A DNA stretch of 64,000 bases from Capra hircus (taxonomy: Eukaryota > Chordata > Mammalia > Artiodactyla > Bovidae): assembly GCF_001704415.2 (NCBI RefSeq), contig NC_030817.1, forward strand, positions 54,297,550-54,361,549. Direction: 5' to 3'. Made by a program: the position numbers and the translations under genes. Below the pieces are notes generated by a model, which was not told the DNA's origin, ran no database searches, and was given only the letters and a program-made list of their open reading frames with translations. Position 1 is the stretch's first letter, and each line of letters begins with the position of its first letter. This document shows, one piece after another, positions 52,046 through 63,891 of the stretch.

Positions 52046-54550
52046 CTCACAGTGTGTTATAAATGCACATGCACTTAAGAGTAAAATGCTTTCTCTAAGA
52101 TTTACTACCAAAAAAAACTTCCCTGGCCCCTAGCACCTCTCCCCACAACTACCATTTTTCTCTCTTCAGTGGCAAAAATTTTCAGCTGATCATTTTGACA
52201 TTTACCTCAAGATTTCTGGAAAATATGCTTGCATTGCTACCTCATGACTTTTCAGGGTTAGTAGGAAGTATTTATTTCTCAATATAAGGGAAGAAGATTT
52301 ATCTTTCTTTCCTTCCTCTGCTCCTACACACACAGAGATGTACTTTTCCTATCTCTCCACCTCTCAATAGAGCCATAGGGTAATTTTGGTTACATATGAC
52401 TACACTAGTGTTTTATTATAAAGACAATGTAAGGGCTGTTCAAAACTGAGACAGTTTTTCCTTGCCTGCATCATGTGGGTTTTGCTTAAACAATGATGAT
52501 ACTTTTATTTATTTATTTGCTTAGTTTCTATGTTTTATCACTAACTCAAATCCCAAAATAAACTACTCAGCAGTTGTCTAAATCTCTTTTCAGGGCATTC
52601 AGGTGCAATAGGTATTCTAACAAGTTTATCTTCTGAAAAGTCCCTTTGGGAGACTTCTGACTGCTCCCAAATAGACTGACTGCTCTATACACCTAGTGGA
52701 CTGCGGTCTTCTGGGGATCTTCCTTCACCTGGGGATTCCCTTTAATCCTTTCCTCTTGCAGGGCGTACTGCTTCTAGTATCCCATGTTTTCTGTTTTCAT
52801 GAGCTAAATATTCTGATATGTTGTATCACTGAAAATGTTTATTATACTCTTCCTTGAATGACAGTTTGGCTTCTCATGGAATCCTAGACTGGAAACAATA
52901 GTTCTTTAGAATTTCAAAGGAAGGTATTGCTCAACTGCCTGAAAAAAAATGTTAATTCTGAGAAGTCTTAAGCTGTTCTGATTCCTCACAGCCATTCCTA
53001 TGTGACCTGTTTTTTCCTCCCAGAATTTTATATGCTTTTCTCTTGGAGCTGAGTGTTCTGGAATTTCAGAATGATTTTCCTTGTATAGGTCTATTGCTGT
53101 ACATTTTGGGGCACTTGACTTTCTTGAATGTGAAACTTGGGTTCTTCATCTCTGGAACAGTTTCTTGTTTTAGTCTATTGATTGTTTTTTTTCCATGCAT
53201 TTTTATTATTCTTCCTTTCTAGAACTTTTAGATGTTGGACCTCTTGAACTGGCTGTCTAATTTTCTTACTTTATCTTCCTTTTCATTTTTTTCTGTCTTT
53301 TGAGGAATTTTCCTTTACTAATCTTTGAAAACTCCTATCAACTCTTATCTTCTAATTAAATTTAATTTCAAGGGGTAATGGCAGTTGTTATCTGAATGAT
53401 CCTTTTTATAGTATACTGTTCTTATTTCATGATTGAAGTAACTTCTAATCTTTTAGGACATTAATGATGGTATTTTGAAAGTTTCTTCCTGTTTCATCTC
53501 TGATTTTTTCAAGTTGCTTATTTCTATTCATTTTGGCCTTTGATTTCTACTTTAGAGGCTTTCCCTAGATGTCTTGCATCTTTGTTGTCAACTTGCTTTT
53601 TTTGTTTCAGTGTCCCTTCTTGGGCTGTTCCAATCCCTAAGAACTGGCCCTTTCTAAGTTCTGTCTGGATCATACCTGTCTGGCTTCCCTGCTATTGATT
53701 TGCCAAAACATCAGGGTAGGAGTCGGGGAACTGGCTCTCTTTCCATTCAATATGTCTATGTTTTGTAAACTGCCCAGTTTCATTGCAGTATTCCCATCCT
53801 CAACTGTGCCAACTTCTCCCAAACCAGAGCTTCTGTTTTGTCCTTTTTTAATGTTTTGTTGGAGAAGGCAATGGCACCCCACTCCAGTACTCTTGCCTGG
53901 AAAATCCCATGGATGGAGGAGCCTGGTGAGCTGCAGTCCATGAGGTCGCTAAGAGTCGGGCACGACTGAGCAACTTCACTTTCGCTTTTCACTTTCATGC
54001 ATTGGAGAAGGAAATGGCAACCCACTCTAGTGTTCTTGCCTGGAGAATCCCAGGGACAGTGGGACCCCGTCTATGGGGTCGCACAGAGTCGGACATGACT
54101 GAAGTGACTTAGCAGCAGTGTTTTGTTGGGGGCAAATGCAGGGTATCTTCTGGGCTCTTGAGAGCAGGCACAGGGATCTGGAGATCTAAATGCTTCATAG
54201 ACGTCCAACCCGGCATCTTTAATCTTAAGCTTTCCACGACCCCCACTCTCTCTCCACTCTGTACCTCCTGAGGTACTGTGGGATCAACTCCTGAGTATTC
54301 TGCAGATTCTGTGAAATAAAAGACTCTTGCCAATTTCTTGTGCAAGTTTAGAATTTGTTTTCTCAGTTCTGCTAAGTTATTTATGACTTGCCCAAATGTT
54401 TTCCGGCTTCCAGAATTCTATTGCTCACTGATTATCCCATTCCAGTTATTTTTTATATCAATTCCACTTTCCTCTGACCACTGTTTTCTTGGCTCTGTAG
54501 ACATTATTTTACTATTTTTCAGGTATTAACAGGTTTTGTCAAAGTTATTC
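52046..54550 (-). mobile_element. Possible ancient L1-related sequence
   Basis: TTTTATAGTATACTGTTCTT, ACATTAATGATGGTATTTTG and TTTGGCCTTTGATTTCTACT followed by AGGCTTTCCCTAGATGTCTT resemble old L1/HAL1 antisense 5' material. Divergence is high, so continuity with the L1 at 50.2-52.0 kb cannot be shown by eye. No gene. Confidence 0.35.
53863..54118 (+). mobile_element. Bov-A2 SINE with 11-bp TSD
   Basis: Full dimer from AGAAGGCAATGGCACCCCAC to TGACTTAGCAGCAG. TGTTTTGTTGG occurs at 53,852-53,862 and 54,119-54,129, identical. Confidence 0.93.
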
Positions 54551-57500
54551 TCAAGCTATTTTGAATGTAACATGATAATAATTTTTTGCAATTTGATTAT
54601 AAGCCTCTTAAAGTCTCCTCTTTTTCTTTCTTTGATCATTTCCCCAGTGTCTCATACATTTCACATATCTAGGACTTGATGCCTCCAGGTAACTATTAAG
54701 TTATTTCTAACAACACATTCAATGTATCAGCACAAGCTAGTCTCAATATTTGTGTAGCACCACATCAGCTTTTTTTTCTGGTCACTAAATATTATAATCT
54801 TCAGACAACTGGATGTTTATTAAATGATAAAAATGATGATGATAAGAGAGGAGAGGAAGATAGTGATAGATAGATGATAGATACATAGATAGATAGATAT
54901 GGACCAGTAAAGATGTCTCAGTTTTCTAAATGGGTGTTTCCCTAAATGTTCCATTTAGCTCCACTGCCATGATATATATGAATAGATGTTCATGAACAAA
55001 AGATTCTTGGTCAAATTAATGTGGCAAATACTGGATTAGGCAAATTTAAATAGGTTTCTTTACTGTAGTATTTCTCAGAGCCATTAATGTGCTTTCATGC
55101 ATAAGATGACATTTTTCAAACATTCTGTCCCTAAAATTCTTCTTTTGTTTACAGAATAGTTTTTCATGTCTTGTGGGACTTACTTTACATGAAATGAACT
55201 TTACAATAGTGTTTACTCATTCTTTCAGTACTCTTGTTTGCTTGTTTGGAGTTGTTGCTTTCACTCATATTTTAAAAATATGTCCCCAAGTCAGGACAAT
55301 TATGTGGAATATTAAATGGAATAGTTCGTAAACAGCAAAAGCAAGACCCAGCCCCTGTTTTACACCAACATGCTTTCTGGTTAAGGGCAGGACTCTGAAT
55401 AAAATCACAGGGCATTAAGTAATGATTGCGTAGTTCTCATTGTTGGATCTTGGGTGAAATTAAGTCAAAATAGTGCCAGGGAGGGTCCAGTGGGTGAGGC
55501 TGTTATGGGGAGAGTCTCAAAGAATGCTAAGATCAAGAGCAGGATGTATGGCAGAGGGGCACACGGGAATTGGAGGCTTTTTCCTTAAGAGGCTCATCTC
55601 AACACTGATGAGAAGTGAGGTGCAGAAGCCAAGAAAACCTGAGGTGTGAGCAGTTAAAAAGCAAGGCTGGACAGAATGAGAGTTCAGGATATAGACTGTG
55701 ATTCTATAAGAAACTCTCAGGGTCTCACTATTATTGGGTTCTCACTAGGAAACCTGGGATGGGTTGACAGGTTTAAAGGTGTAGGACTGAATCAAGTAAT
55801 TATTAACAAAACATAAATTTGAAGTAGTTTTATTCCCATAGGATAGAAGAATTCAGATCCTGAAATGCTAAATTATTTGCCAAAGGAAAATAACACGTGA
55901 GATGCAGACCTGCTGAGAGAATATAGCTCCTGAACTCTGGGTTCAACATCCAGGTGACTCTATCACCTTGCTTTCCATCCATGGTTCTTTGGCATCTATT
56001 GGGTTATAGAACTCAAATTTATTGAGATCCTCATCCTGAGAACCACTGTCTATCTCCTGTTAAGCTGCAGAGGGGTTACAGTCAAGGCCCAAAATCTTCT
56101 ACCTGAAGTCCATGGTAATACAGACACATGGCACTGGTCAACAGAAAAGCAGCCCATCTGGGAAGTCCGACATCACTTATACACGACAGAGACCCATTTA
56201 GTACGCAGCATAAAAGCAAACACATTCTCCCTGTGTTACCTGTTGTTCAGAGCAGGGCAGCCAGAGCACGCGACGACATGGTGCCCTGCTGGAAAGTGGC
56301 AGAGATCCTGATGTTATGAGGCCTGGGGCAATCATTCTGGTGGCACACATGGCTGGGAAATTCTGCTTTCATAACTCTGGTAGCTAGACAACATTCGCTC
56401 CATAGGGCTGACCTCCCCATTCTGAGTGCTCCCTATCACTTAGTTGCCCAGACCTTGGAATCTTGGTTAACAGGCAGGCCTTTGGGACATGGGTCCCAGT
56501 GCACTCCCAAAGACCAGCCAAGACTTTATCTTCTCTGGGTATCTGAGTCACCTCCAAACACCTCATCCCAGAAGGTCATTTTGCTTCATCCTGTTGGTGC
56601 GTCTTACCCACAGTGCTTCTGTTCTTTCGATCTGATCCTCAAACTCTATCCCCTTCATTCCATTACCCACCCACAACCTCACTTTCATACTTCCGGTCAG
56701 CACTCTCCACCTTTTAATCATTACTTTGACAAAGCAGACTTGAAAGGAAGTTTATTGATCACTTTTGGCAAAGCACCTTGAAACATTTCTGCTGTTTTCA
56801 AGAGATGGAGAGGGAGCAGCAGGCTGACTTAACATGTCCAACTGTGGCAGTTAATTAGAAAGGACTTCTTTTTCCCTCTGATCACTTGTTCTGGAGGTTC
56901 ACACCATTCTCATCCCACCCCTGCCCCTCTTTTAAACAAAATGTTAAAAGCAGTATAGGAACCCAAACTCTGAAGAATTTTTAAACAGAAGTACAAAGTG
57001 AACACCTTGTTTTTTCTTTCAAAAATTTCCATCTCACTTAATCCTCATATCTCATATTTTATATAAGAATATCCATAGTGTAAGAATAATTTCACATTCT
57101 TTTTAATATTCTATTTTAGAATCTTTCTTCATGCATGCTTTTTCTCAAGGTTGATGCCTACTTGATATTCTATGAAGTGAATGGCCCAATCACATTATTT
57201 CTAGAGGAAAGAGTCGATTTATTTTATGGGCCCCATTCCATTAACTACCCCTGTGCTGGATGCCCGTAATTGAGGTAGACACTATAGCATATTATCCTCA
57301 AGTTGGATTTTCAAAATGAAGATATAAAAAGGAAAACAAGTTTGATAAGAGGACAAGCATCAGAGGTCAAGAATCACAAGTCAAAACCTGGGAACTAAGA
57401 CTTTGAGGCTGGGTTTATGGAGTCAGAGGTTGGGACTAATTAGAAGGAGAAGGGGAAGCCTGAGAGCCAGGAAGTCAGTAAGACACAAGGCCTGGAGGGT

Positions 57501-57619
57501 CTAAACAGGGGCCTGGAGTGCCCCAGGGATTGAGCTGAGCAATATCCTTTCTTATGGGTGCTTGCTGTCTCTTCTTCTATTCATCCTTGTTGCTGTGTTT
57601 GCTGCTACTTGTGCCTCAG
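54551..57619. other. Repeat-poor stretch, no gene found
   Basis: About 3 kb with only a GATA-type microsatellite. Plus frames at 56,128-56,319 (63 residues, starts MALVNRKAAHLG) and 56,455-56,781 (108 residues) have no domain or splice pair I trust. No young transposon recognised. Confidence 0.45.
54862..54900. repeat. (GATA)n microsatellite
   Basis: GATAGATAGATGATAGATAC then ATAGATAGATAGATATGG, imperfect. Confidence 0.9.
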
Positions 57620-58076
57620 CACACTTTGCTGACAAAGGTACATATAGCCAAAACCATGGTTTTTCCAGTAGTCATGTATGGATGTGAGAGTTGGACATAA
57701 AGAAGGCTGAGCACCAAAAAATCGATGCTTTCAAACTGTGGTGTTGGAGAAGCCTCTTGAGAGTCCCTTGAACAGCAAGGAGATCCAGTCAATCCTAAAG
57801 GAGATCAACCCTGAATATTCATTGGAAGGACTGATGCTGAAGCTCCAATACTTTGGCCACCTGATGCAAAGAGCTGACTCACTGGAAGAGACCCTGGTTC
57901 TGGGAAAGATTGAGGGCAGGAGGAGAAAAGACGACAGAAGATGAAATGGTTAGATGGCATTATCGACTCAATGGACATGAGTTTGAGCAAACTCCAGGAG
58001 ATAGTGAAGAACAGGGAAGCCTGGTGTGCTGCAGTTCATGGGGTTGCAGAGTCAGATGCGACTTAGTGACTGAACA
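57620..58076 (+). mobile_element. BovB 3' fragment with imperfect 13-bp TSD
   Basis: Plus-orientation BovB from CTGACAAAGGTACATATAGC through SILKEINPEYSLEGLMLKL coding to ACTTAGTGACTGAACA. Duplication ACTTGTGCCTCAG (57,607-57,619) / ACTTGTGGCTGAG (58,077-58,089), two mismatches. A frame of 68 residues remains. Confidence 0.93.
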
Positions 58077-59394
58077 ACTTGTGGCTGAGGTAACTTTGTT
58101 CATACTCACTCTGCTAAATCCCCAACTAAATCATGGATCCGAGAACTGGAATGACAAGGATGTGCCTGGAATGACAAGTTCATGTCCAGTCCATGATGGA
58201 TCCTAGAGGCTTTACCCTACTCATGGTGATGCCTGGAAGAGGGAGACAAGGGAGCCATCATCAGGCTGGGCTGGGCAGGCACTCAATTCAATGCCTGACC
58301 TGTGAAAACCACCTGGGCCAATCTGATTTCTCTTTAAGGAATTTTGTCATGTTAAGATGGGAGAGGCTGTTGCCAGTTAGGCTTGAGTGTAAAAAAATAG
58401 CCACAGAGTAGACGACCTGTCAGCCATGATGTAGGATGTGGAAGGAAGTTAAGAGGAAATCACAAATAAACACAGTGGAAGTAAAAAGTAGAGCAAGAGT
58501 GCTCAGGAAAGTATAGCTGACAGATAGAAAAAGCTGTTCCCCAAAGACAGCCAAGTTTGTGACTTTGGTTTACCCACTTCTTCAACTTTTCCTGGGTTAG
58601 CATACACATATATCTTTTCATTTCATCTCTTCTTTTTTCCTCCCAGGGGACCAAGCAAATCTGTTCCTTCCAACTAAAAGATTATTGTATCAAAGATCCT
58701 AACAATAAAGTCTCAATAAAGAAGAAATTCCTCAGAGGGCCCCCTAGGAGGCTGCCTTGAAGTCACATCTCCAACATGTAGGAAATTTGGCAAGAAAAAC
58801 CATAAGGGCTTGCTGCCTACCTTTATAGGCAGACAATTAAACCAATTAAAGACAGAGGGACAGTATGCTTTTTGCCTTCAAGGTCAGGCCTTGACTCACT
58901 AGAACCTTGGCAGAGTCTTGCAGTCTGGAGGGAGTAAGAAATCATCCCTGTCGATGACAGACTTCTGAGCAGATGGTTAGTAAATCAAGGTTCTGATGTG
59001 AAATGTTGGTGCTTTTTAGCCCAGGAAGATGCAGGTGAAATATTATCAAAGTAATCACATAGAGTAGACTCCAGGAAGCCCCTGGTCACTGTCCTTGCAG
59101 GCAAGGACCATTCAATGTGAGATGAGATACTAATTGCAATTAGCAGAACCATAAAAACGATTTAGAGCCCCAAGGCCAGTGGGATTTATAGGGTGTTATA
59201 ATTAAGGAGACACCATTTATATTTACAAAAGTGTTTAAACAAGAGAGCCCTTATTTTGTGTGAACAGACTATGTAACTGGGGTGTGCATTACAGAGATAC
59301 CCTACCTTAGAATGAGTATTATTAGATTAGTATTAGTTAAATCCCAGTTACAATGGTGGGATCAATATATCCACAATAATTATCATGCAGATAG
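58077..59394. other. Repeat-poor stretch, no gene found
   Basis: No transposon recognised. Includes the homeodomain palindrome at 59,130. Frames at 57,910-58,411 begin in BovB and are not supported. Confidence 0.45.
59125..59260. promoter_or_regulatory. Candidate homeodomain-dimer element
   Basis: CTAATTGCAATTAG at 59,130-59,143 is a perfect 14-bp palindrome of the form TAAT-N4-ATTA, the arrangement bound by paired-class homeodomain dimers. GTTATAATTAAGGAG follows at about 59,195. The surrounding DNA is repeat-free. Function is inferred from motif only. Confidence 0.25.
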
Positions 59395-59530
59395 AAAGAG
59401 CACAGGGTTGAAAAAGCTCTGTCCAAACCCCAAGTCTCTGAATGTTGGCGGTGGGGTATGAGTCAATCAATTTCCATTTTTTCATTTATCAAATGGGACT
59501 AATAATTCCTCTTCTTTAGGGTGGCCTATT
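59395..59530 (+). mobile_element. MIR fragment
   Basis: GCACAGGGTTGAAAAAGCTC, CAATTTCCATTTTTTCATTT and ATCAAATGGGACTAATAATT are MIR 3' words. Confidence 0.55.
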
Positions 59531-59829
59531 CCTTCCTAGTTGGTCTTCCCTTAATGGAGAATCAAGCAAGAAGGTCCTGGCTAAGTTTTGCTTGGACAGA
59601 AGCCCCAGGGGAAAGGACCCACAGTCTAGAGGACCCTAGACCCTTAGAGACAGTGCCTGCGGTGACTCTGGCCCTTGGTCCGTAGACAGCCACCTTTGAG
59701 GTCCTGTGGTCTAGAGATGGTTCACAAAACCCAGTGCCCTTTAGGCAAAGACTGCAGCTGTTCATTGTATGGCATTGCTTAGAAACTGTCATACTTTGAG
59801 ATTTCTATGTGGGTCATCCTAACATACAT
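59531..59829. other. No recognised element
   Basis: Unassigned. The 76-residue minus-strand frame at 59,562-59,792 lacks motifs. Confidence 0.45.
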
Positions 59830-59990
59830 GATTTCATCCCATCCGCACAGCAAACTGCCAAGAGGTGCGTGATTATTTCTAGTTAACAGATGAAGAAACT
59901 GTAGTTCTGAAAGGTGAAATCAGTTGTCCGAGATCACACAGCACACCAGCGGTAGGGTGAGGATCTGAACCGTTCTTCAGATAACTGTGT
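59830..59990 (+). mobile_element. MIR SINE
   Basis: TTTCATCCCATCCGCACAGC, TTAACAGATGAAGAAACTGT, GTTGTCCGAGATCACACAGC and GGGTGAGGATCTGAACCG are MIR words in order. Confidence 0.75.
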
Positions 59991-60099
59991 GCACATGCTT
60001 CCCATAATCCCATCGAAATCCTGCCAAGTGGACTGGCGGCATGGCACCTCTCCATCCACTAATGCAGGCTGCCTGGACTGCTGTCCTCACAGTTTGTCC

Positions 60100-60250
60100 T
60101 AGTTCAGTGCTTCTCAAACATTAAAATGCATCACCTGGGATGGTTGTTAAATTGCAGACGCGGATTCAGTAGGTCTGGAGGAGGCCTGAATACAAGTGCC
60201 CAGGTGGGGCTGATGTTGCTGACTTGCTGAGCACACTTTGGGTAGCAAAG
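60100..60250 (+). mobile_element. MER5A-like fragment
   Basis: TCAGTGCTTCTCAAACATTA, AAATGCATCACCTGGGATGG, GGATTCAGTAGGTCTGGAGG and GGGGCTGATGTTGCTGAC. The right terminal inverted repeat is decayed. Confidence 0.8.
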
Positions 60251-60698
60251 TCCTAGCTGACCTCCAGTGCTTCCCAATTATTCCCTGGATTCTGAACAGG
60301 ACCTCTTTTCAAAGCTCAGTACCTTCTCTTCCCTCAGTAAGTGGTCAGTGGCCAGATCTGTGAAGCAGTCTCAAGTAGTTCTTAATGAAATTAAAACCAG
60401 ACTGACATCCCTAATACTCTCCAGCTGTTATCCAGTATGTGCCATTAGGGTAATTGTGCGGGAGAATGGGAGGGCAGGCACTAATACAATAATCTAACCA
60501 GGGTCCATTTAAAGCTACAGGCGACGGCTTGATAGTAAGGTAAGGAAATTTAAGATGAGACCCTGGAGTGTGGGCAGCACCTACAGCAGCAGCAATAATG
60601 GTAATGGCATCAGAATCACTAACGGAAGATCCTTTACATTTTTAGTTGTGTATATAGTAAATTGTGAATGGGTAATTCTTATAATAGTTCAGCAAGAT
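60251..60698. other. No recognised element
   Basis: CTGACCTCCAGTGCTTCCCA to ATTGTGAATGGGTAATTC has no recognised gene or repeat. A 76-residue plus frame at 60,267 is unsupported. Confidence 0.45.
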
Positions 60699-60863
60699 GA
60701 ACTGCAGCCCACCAGGCTCCTCTGTCTATGGGATTCTCTAGGCAAGAATACTGGAGTGGGTTGCCATTTCCTACTCCAGGGGAATCTTCCCAATCCAGGG
60801 GTCAAACCCAGGTCTCCCACATTGCAGGCAGATTCTTTACCATCTGAGCCACCAGGGAAGCCC
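60699..60863 (-). mobile_element. Bov-tA with perfect 10-bp TSD
   Basis: GAACTGCAGCCCACCAGGCT to CTGAGCCACCAGGGAAGCCC, lacking the distal 40 bp of the BovA unit. TCAGCAAGAT is identical at 60,689-60,698 and 60,864-60,873. Confidence 0.95.
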
Positions 60864-60873
60864 TCAGCAAGAT

Positions 60874-61217
60874 AGAAATTATTATTAATTTTCATTCATT
60901 CATATTTTATTTTATCAGTAATCTGAAAAAAATGGTCAAGAACATTTAATATAGGACAGGAAAGCACAAGTTTAAATGGGGGGACAAGAAGAAAATTCTG
61001 GGTGCAGACAAGGGAGACCAGGAAGGAGGCTGTCAACCAGCACATGAGGAATGTGTACGTGCTCAGAGTGAGCCACTTTCCAGGAGCCAACAAGAACAGG
61101 GGAATCTGGTCAGCTGCACAATTCACAGTGATCATGCAATTTTTTAAAAGAGTTTCTTTTTTTTTGATGGGACCATTTTCAAAGTCTTTACTGAATTTGC
61201 TACAATGTTGTTTCTGT
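60874..61217. other. No recognised element
   Basis: AT-rich spacer. The 140-residue minus frame (60,896-61,318) runs into the CHR SINE and has no motif. Confidence 0.45.
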
Positions 61218-61339
61218 TTTATCTTTTGGTTTTTTGGCCACCAGGCATGTGGTATCTTCGTTCCCTGACCAGGGATTGAACTTGCACACTCTGCATTGAA
61301 AGGTGAAGTCTTAACCACTGGATAGCCAGGGAAGTCCCA
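61218..61339 (-). mobile_element. CHR SINE, short
   Basis: TTTTGGTTTTTTGGCCACCA, CCTGACCAGGGATTGAACTT, then GTCTTAACCACTGGATAGCC and AGGGAAGTCCC. Typical minus-orientation CHR. Confidence 0.88.
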
Positions 61340-61618
61340 GTAATCATGTAATTTAAAAAAAAATCCAAAGAAAGCAAATTTATCTTCACACCCAGATCAT
61401 GTGAGGGTATCTCCTGTGGCCCTTCCTAGAGGAGATATGGTGTACCAGAATGAATGACTTTCTCTCAACAGTTACTCTCAATAGACCCTAGGATAGCTTC
61501 CATGGTGTTATGTCAACAGTGATCCCCAGTGGAGGCTAATGCATCAAAACCAAGCATAATTCAGAAATGTAGCCCTTCAGGGACAAATGAAACATTGTCT
61601 GGTACCTAGCAGTTGGTT
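61340..61618. other. No recognised element
   Basis: Short unassigned spacer. Confidence 0.5.
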
Positions 61619-61734
61619 GCTGCTGCTGCTGTGTATGCTCAGCTGTGTCTGACTCTTTGCAATCTCATAGACTACAGCCCACCTGGCTCCTCTGTCCATG
61701 GGATTTTCCAGGCAAGAATACTGGAGTGGGTTGA
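61619..61734 (-). mobile_element. Bov-A monomer
   Basis: GCTGCTGCTGCTGTGTATGC to AAGAATACTGGAGTGGGTTG. It has a (CTG)n 3' end and only one unit. Confidence 0.88.
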
Positions 61735-61764
61735 TGCTCTGGTTTAATTCAAAACTATATCTAA

Positions 61765-62062
61765 GATAACTTGGAGAAAGGGAAGATTATGTGTGCTTCA
61801 AGAAACCTCTCTCTCCATTGTCATCCCTTAGTGCCATTTTCCTAAGCTCAACTTAGAAGATGCTAAGAGGCAGCGAGTCAGAGATTGTTCAAATAGCAGG
61901 CAGCTCTGGTTGAAAGATAACTTGGAGCAATGGAAAATTATGTGTCCTTCAAGAAACCTCTCTCTCCACTGTCATCCCTCAATGCCATTTTCCTAAGCTC
62001 AACTTGGAAGATGCTAAGGGGTAGCAAATCAGAGATATTCAAATAGCAGGCAGCTCCGTTGG
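61765..62062. repeat. Two-copy tandem duplication, 151-bp period
   Basis: Unit 1 begins GATAACTTGGAGAAAGGGAA at 61,765; unit 2 begins GATAACTTGGAGCAATGGAA at 61,916. Both contain CTTCAAGAAACCTCTCTCTC, CATTTTCCTAAGCTCAACTT and CAAATAGCAGGCAGCTC. Hand alignment gives roughly 85-90% identity. It matches no transposon family I know. Confidence 0.93.
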
Positions 62063-62459
62063 AGTGGAGAGCCAAATGAGTTAATGGAAAACTAGGCACA
62101 GTTGTTTAACAAGAACACAATCCAAATAAAAGTCATCTCAGCCCCGCTCTGAGGTGAATAAACTTCAGGCAATATTCTGAGAAAGAACAGGATCCTTTTC
62201 CAAAAATGCTCCCTTGAATGATTGTGGTCTTAAGTAATACTTCATACAACGAGGATGAAATAGTTGTAGCCTGAAAAATATTTGAGACCATTAGAACTGA
62301 TCTTCAGTTGGCTAAAGGAAAATCTCAACAAAACATATATAGAATACTTATATTTGGGCAATGTTATTTCTTCTAGAAAAATTATTTGTGAAACCTGTTT
62401 TTCTATTCATCCATCAATTTATTTACTTAGCCAATGCATTTTGGGGGGCACCTGTCAAA
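62063..62459. other. No gene; MIR/L2-like words near 62,405-62,470
   Basis: CTATTCATCCATCAATTTAT and AATACTAGGCATACTCTTGG are ancient-repeat words. The rest is unassigned. An 86-residue plus frame at 62,282 is unsupported. Confidence 0.4.
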
Positions 62460-62479
62460 TACTAGGCATACTCTTGGGA

Positions 62480-62965
62480 ACAAAACTCAGGATCACTCAT
62501 AGCAGCATTAGTTACAACTGTCAAGATTTGAAAGCAACCTGAGTGTCTCAAGGATGAATGGATAAAGAGGATGTGGTACATACATACAATGGAATACTAA
62601 TCAGCTATCAAAAAATATTTTGTCATTTGCAGCAACATGGATGGACTTGAAGGACATAATGTTAAGCAAAATAAATCAGAAAAAGACAAATGCAGTGTGA
62701 TATCACTTATATGCGAAATCTAAAAAATACAACAACCAAGTGAATAGAACCAAAAAGAAGCAGATTCACAGATACAGAGAACAAACTGGTGGGTACCACC
62801 GGGAGGGAAAGGCAATATAGGTGTGGGAAAGGAGGAGATATAAACTACTGAGGCTTAGGCTCAAGGATGTATTGTACAACATGAGGAAAAAGCCAATATT
62901 TTGCAATAACTGAAAATAGAAAGTAACCTTTAAAATTGCATAGAATTTTTTTTTAATTATAGGAA
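62480..62965 (+). mobile_element. L1 3' UTR
   Basis: CATAGCAGCATTAGTTACAA, GATGAATGGATAAAGAGGAT, AATGGAATACTAATCAGCTA, GTTAAGCAAAATAAATCAGA, GGATGTATTGTACAACATGA. Less diverged than the L1s at 4-6 kb; ends near the T-rich run at 62,947. Confidence 0.85.
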
Positions 62966-63891
62966 AAAAAACACAAAATCACTGCCCAAATAGAGGTGAA
63001 ATACTAGTGTGGGAAACCCAATAATCTCATAACTACTGTATCATACAAGAAGACATCATGCCCAGGATATCAATATTCTCCGTTTTTCAACCATTGAATA
63101 TAAATTTAAGGTCTTCCATCTATTGGGCAGCAGAGAGGGGATGTGATGATAAACGACGCAAATAAATACACAAGTATAAAAGGTGCTAGCTAAGTGCCAA
63201 GAGAAAACTAATGGACTGTGTCTATGACAGAGAATAACGGTGGTGGGCTGGGGATGGTCTGCAAAGAGTTGGTCAGGGAGGGTGTCCCCAAGGAAGTGGT
63301 TGTTCAAATGAAACCTACAGAATGTGAAACTCTAAATATGAATGCATCTGGGGAAGAGCTTCCTGAGTACAAAACCCCTGAACCTGGAGGAAGCATGCTA
63401 GTAAGAGGAACAGGCAAAAAGCAACTAAATGGTCACATCTTATGGGATTAGTATTTACCACGCAGTTATCACTGGAAATGTCAACCAAAATAACTGATTT
63501 CAGAGTAATTGATCCATAGCTTTTTCTCTTTGCAATAAGCATTTAGCAAGGCTGGTTGGACATTCCGCGTTTGATGTAATAAAACCCTCTCACTTATATA
63601 TGGAATGATGTATGATGTTCTCTTCTCTATGGTGGGAACACATGCATTCTACCCACTCAAAATCAGATCTCTAAGAAACACATTAGAAACCAGGAATATT
63701 TCTCAAGGTCAGGAAGATTACACTGCTTCCCTGAAGCCTTACAGTCCTGTAAGTGGTGGCCCCAGGATCTGAGACACTAGCTTTCTGATAGCTTAGGTCT
63801 TGGCTTCTACAGTACATTCGGCATTCTAATTGGAGGAGACCTGGGAATCAACTTTAGGTCAGCCCTCATTTAAATAAATTCTTTCTCTCAG
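62966..63891. other. No recognised element
   Basis: AT-rich, no repeat named. Frames at 63,056-63,307 (minus) and 63,218-63,451 (plus) overlap and lack motifs. It ends in a pyrimidine-rich tract before 63,892. Confidence 0.45.

Noticed and set aside
56128..56319. 63-residue small protein
   Set aside because: Length is within chance, no Kozak support beyond ACATGGC, and no domain or splice evidence.
61765..62062. CRISPR-like or satellite array
   Set aside because: Only two long units with no spacers; it is a simple tandem duplication in vertebrate DNA.
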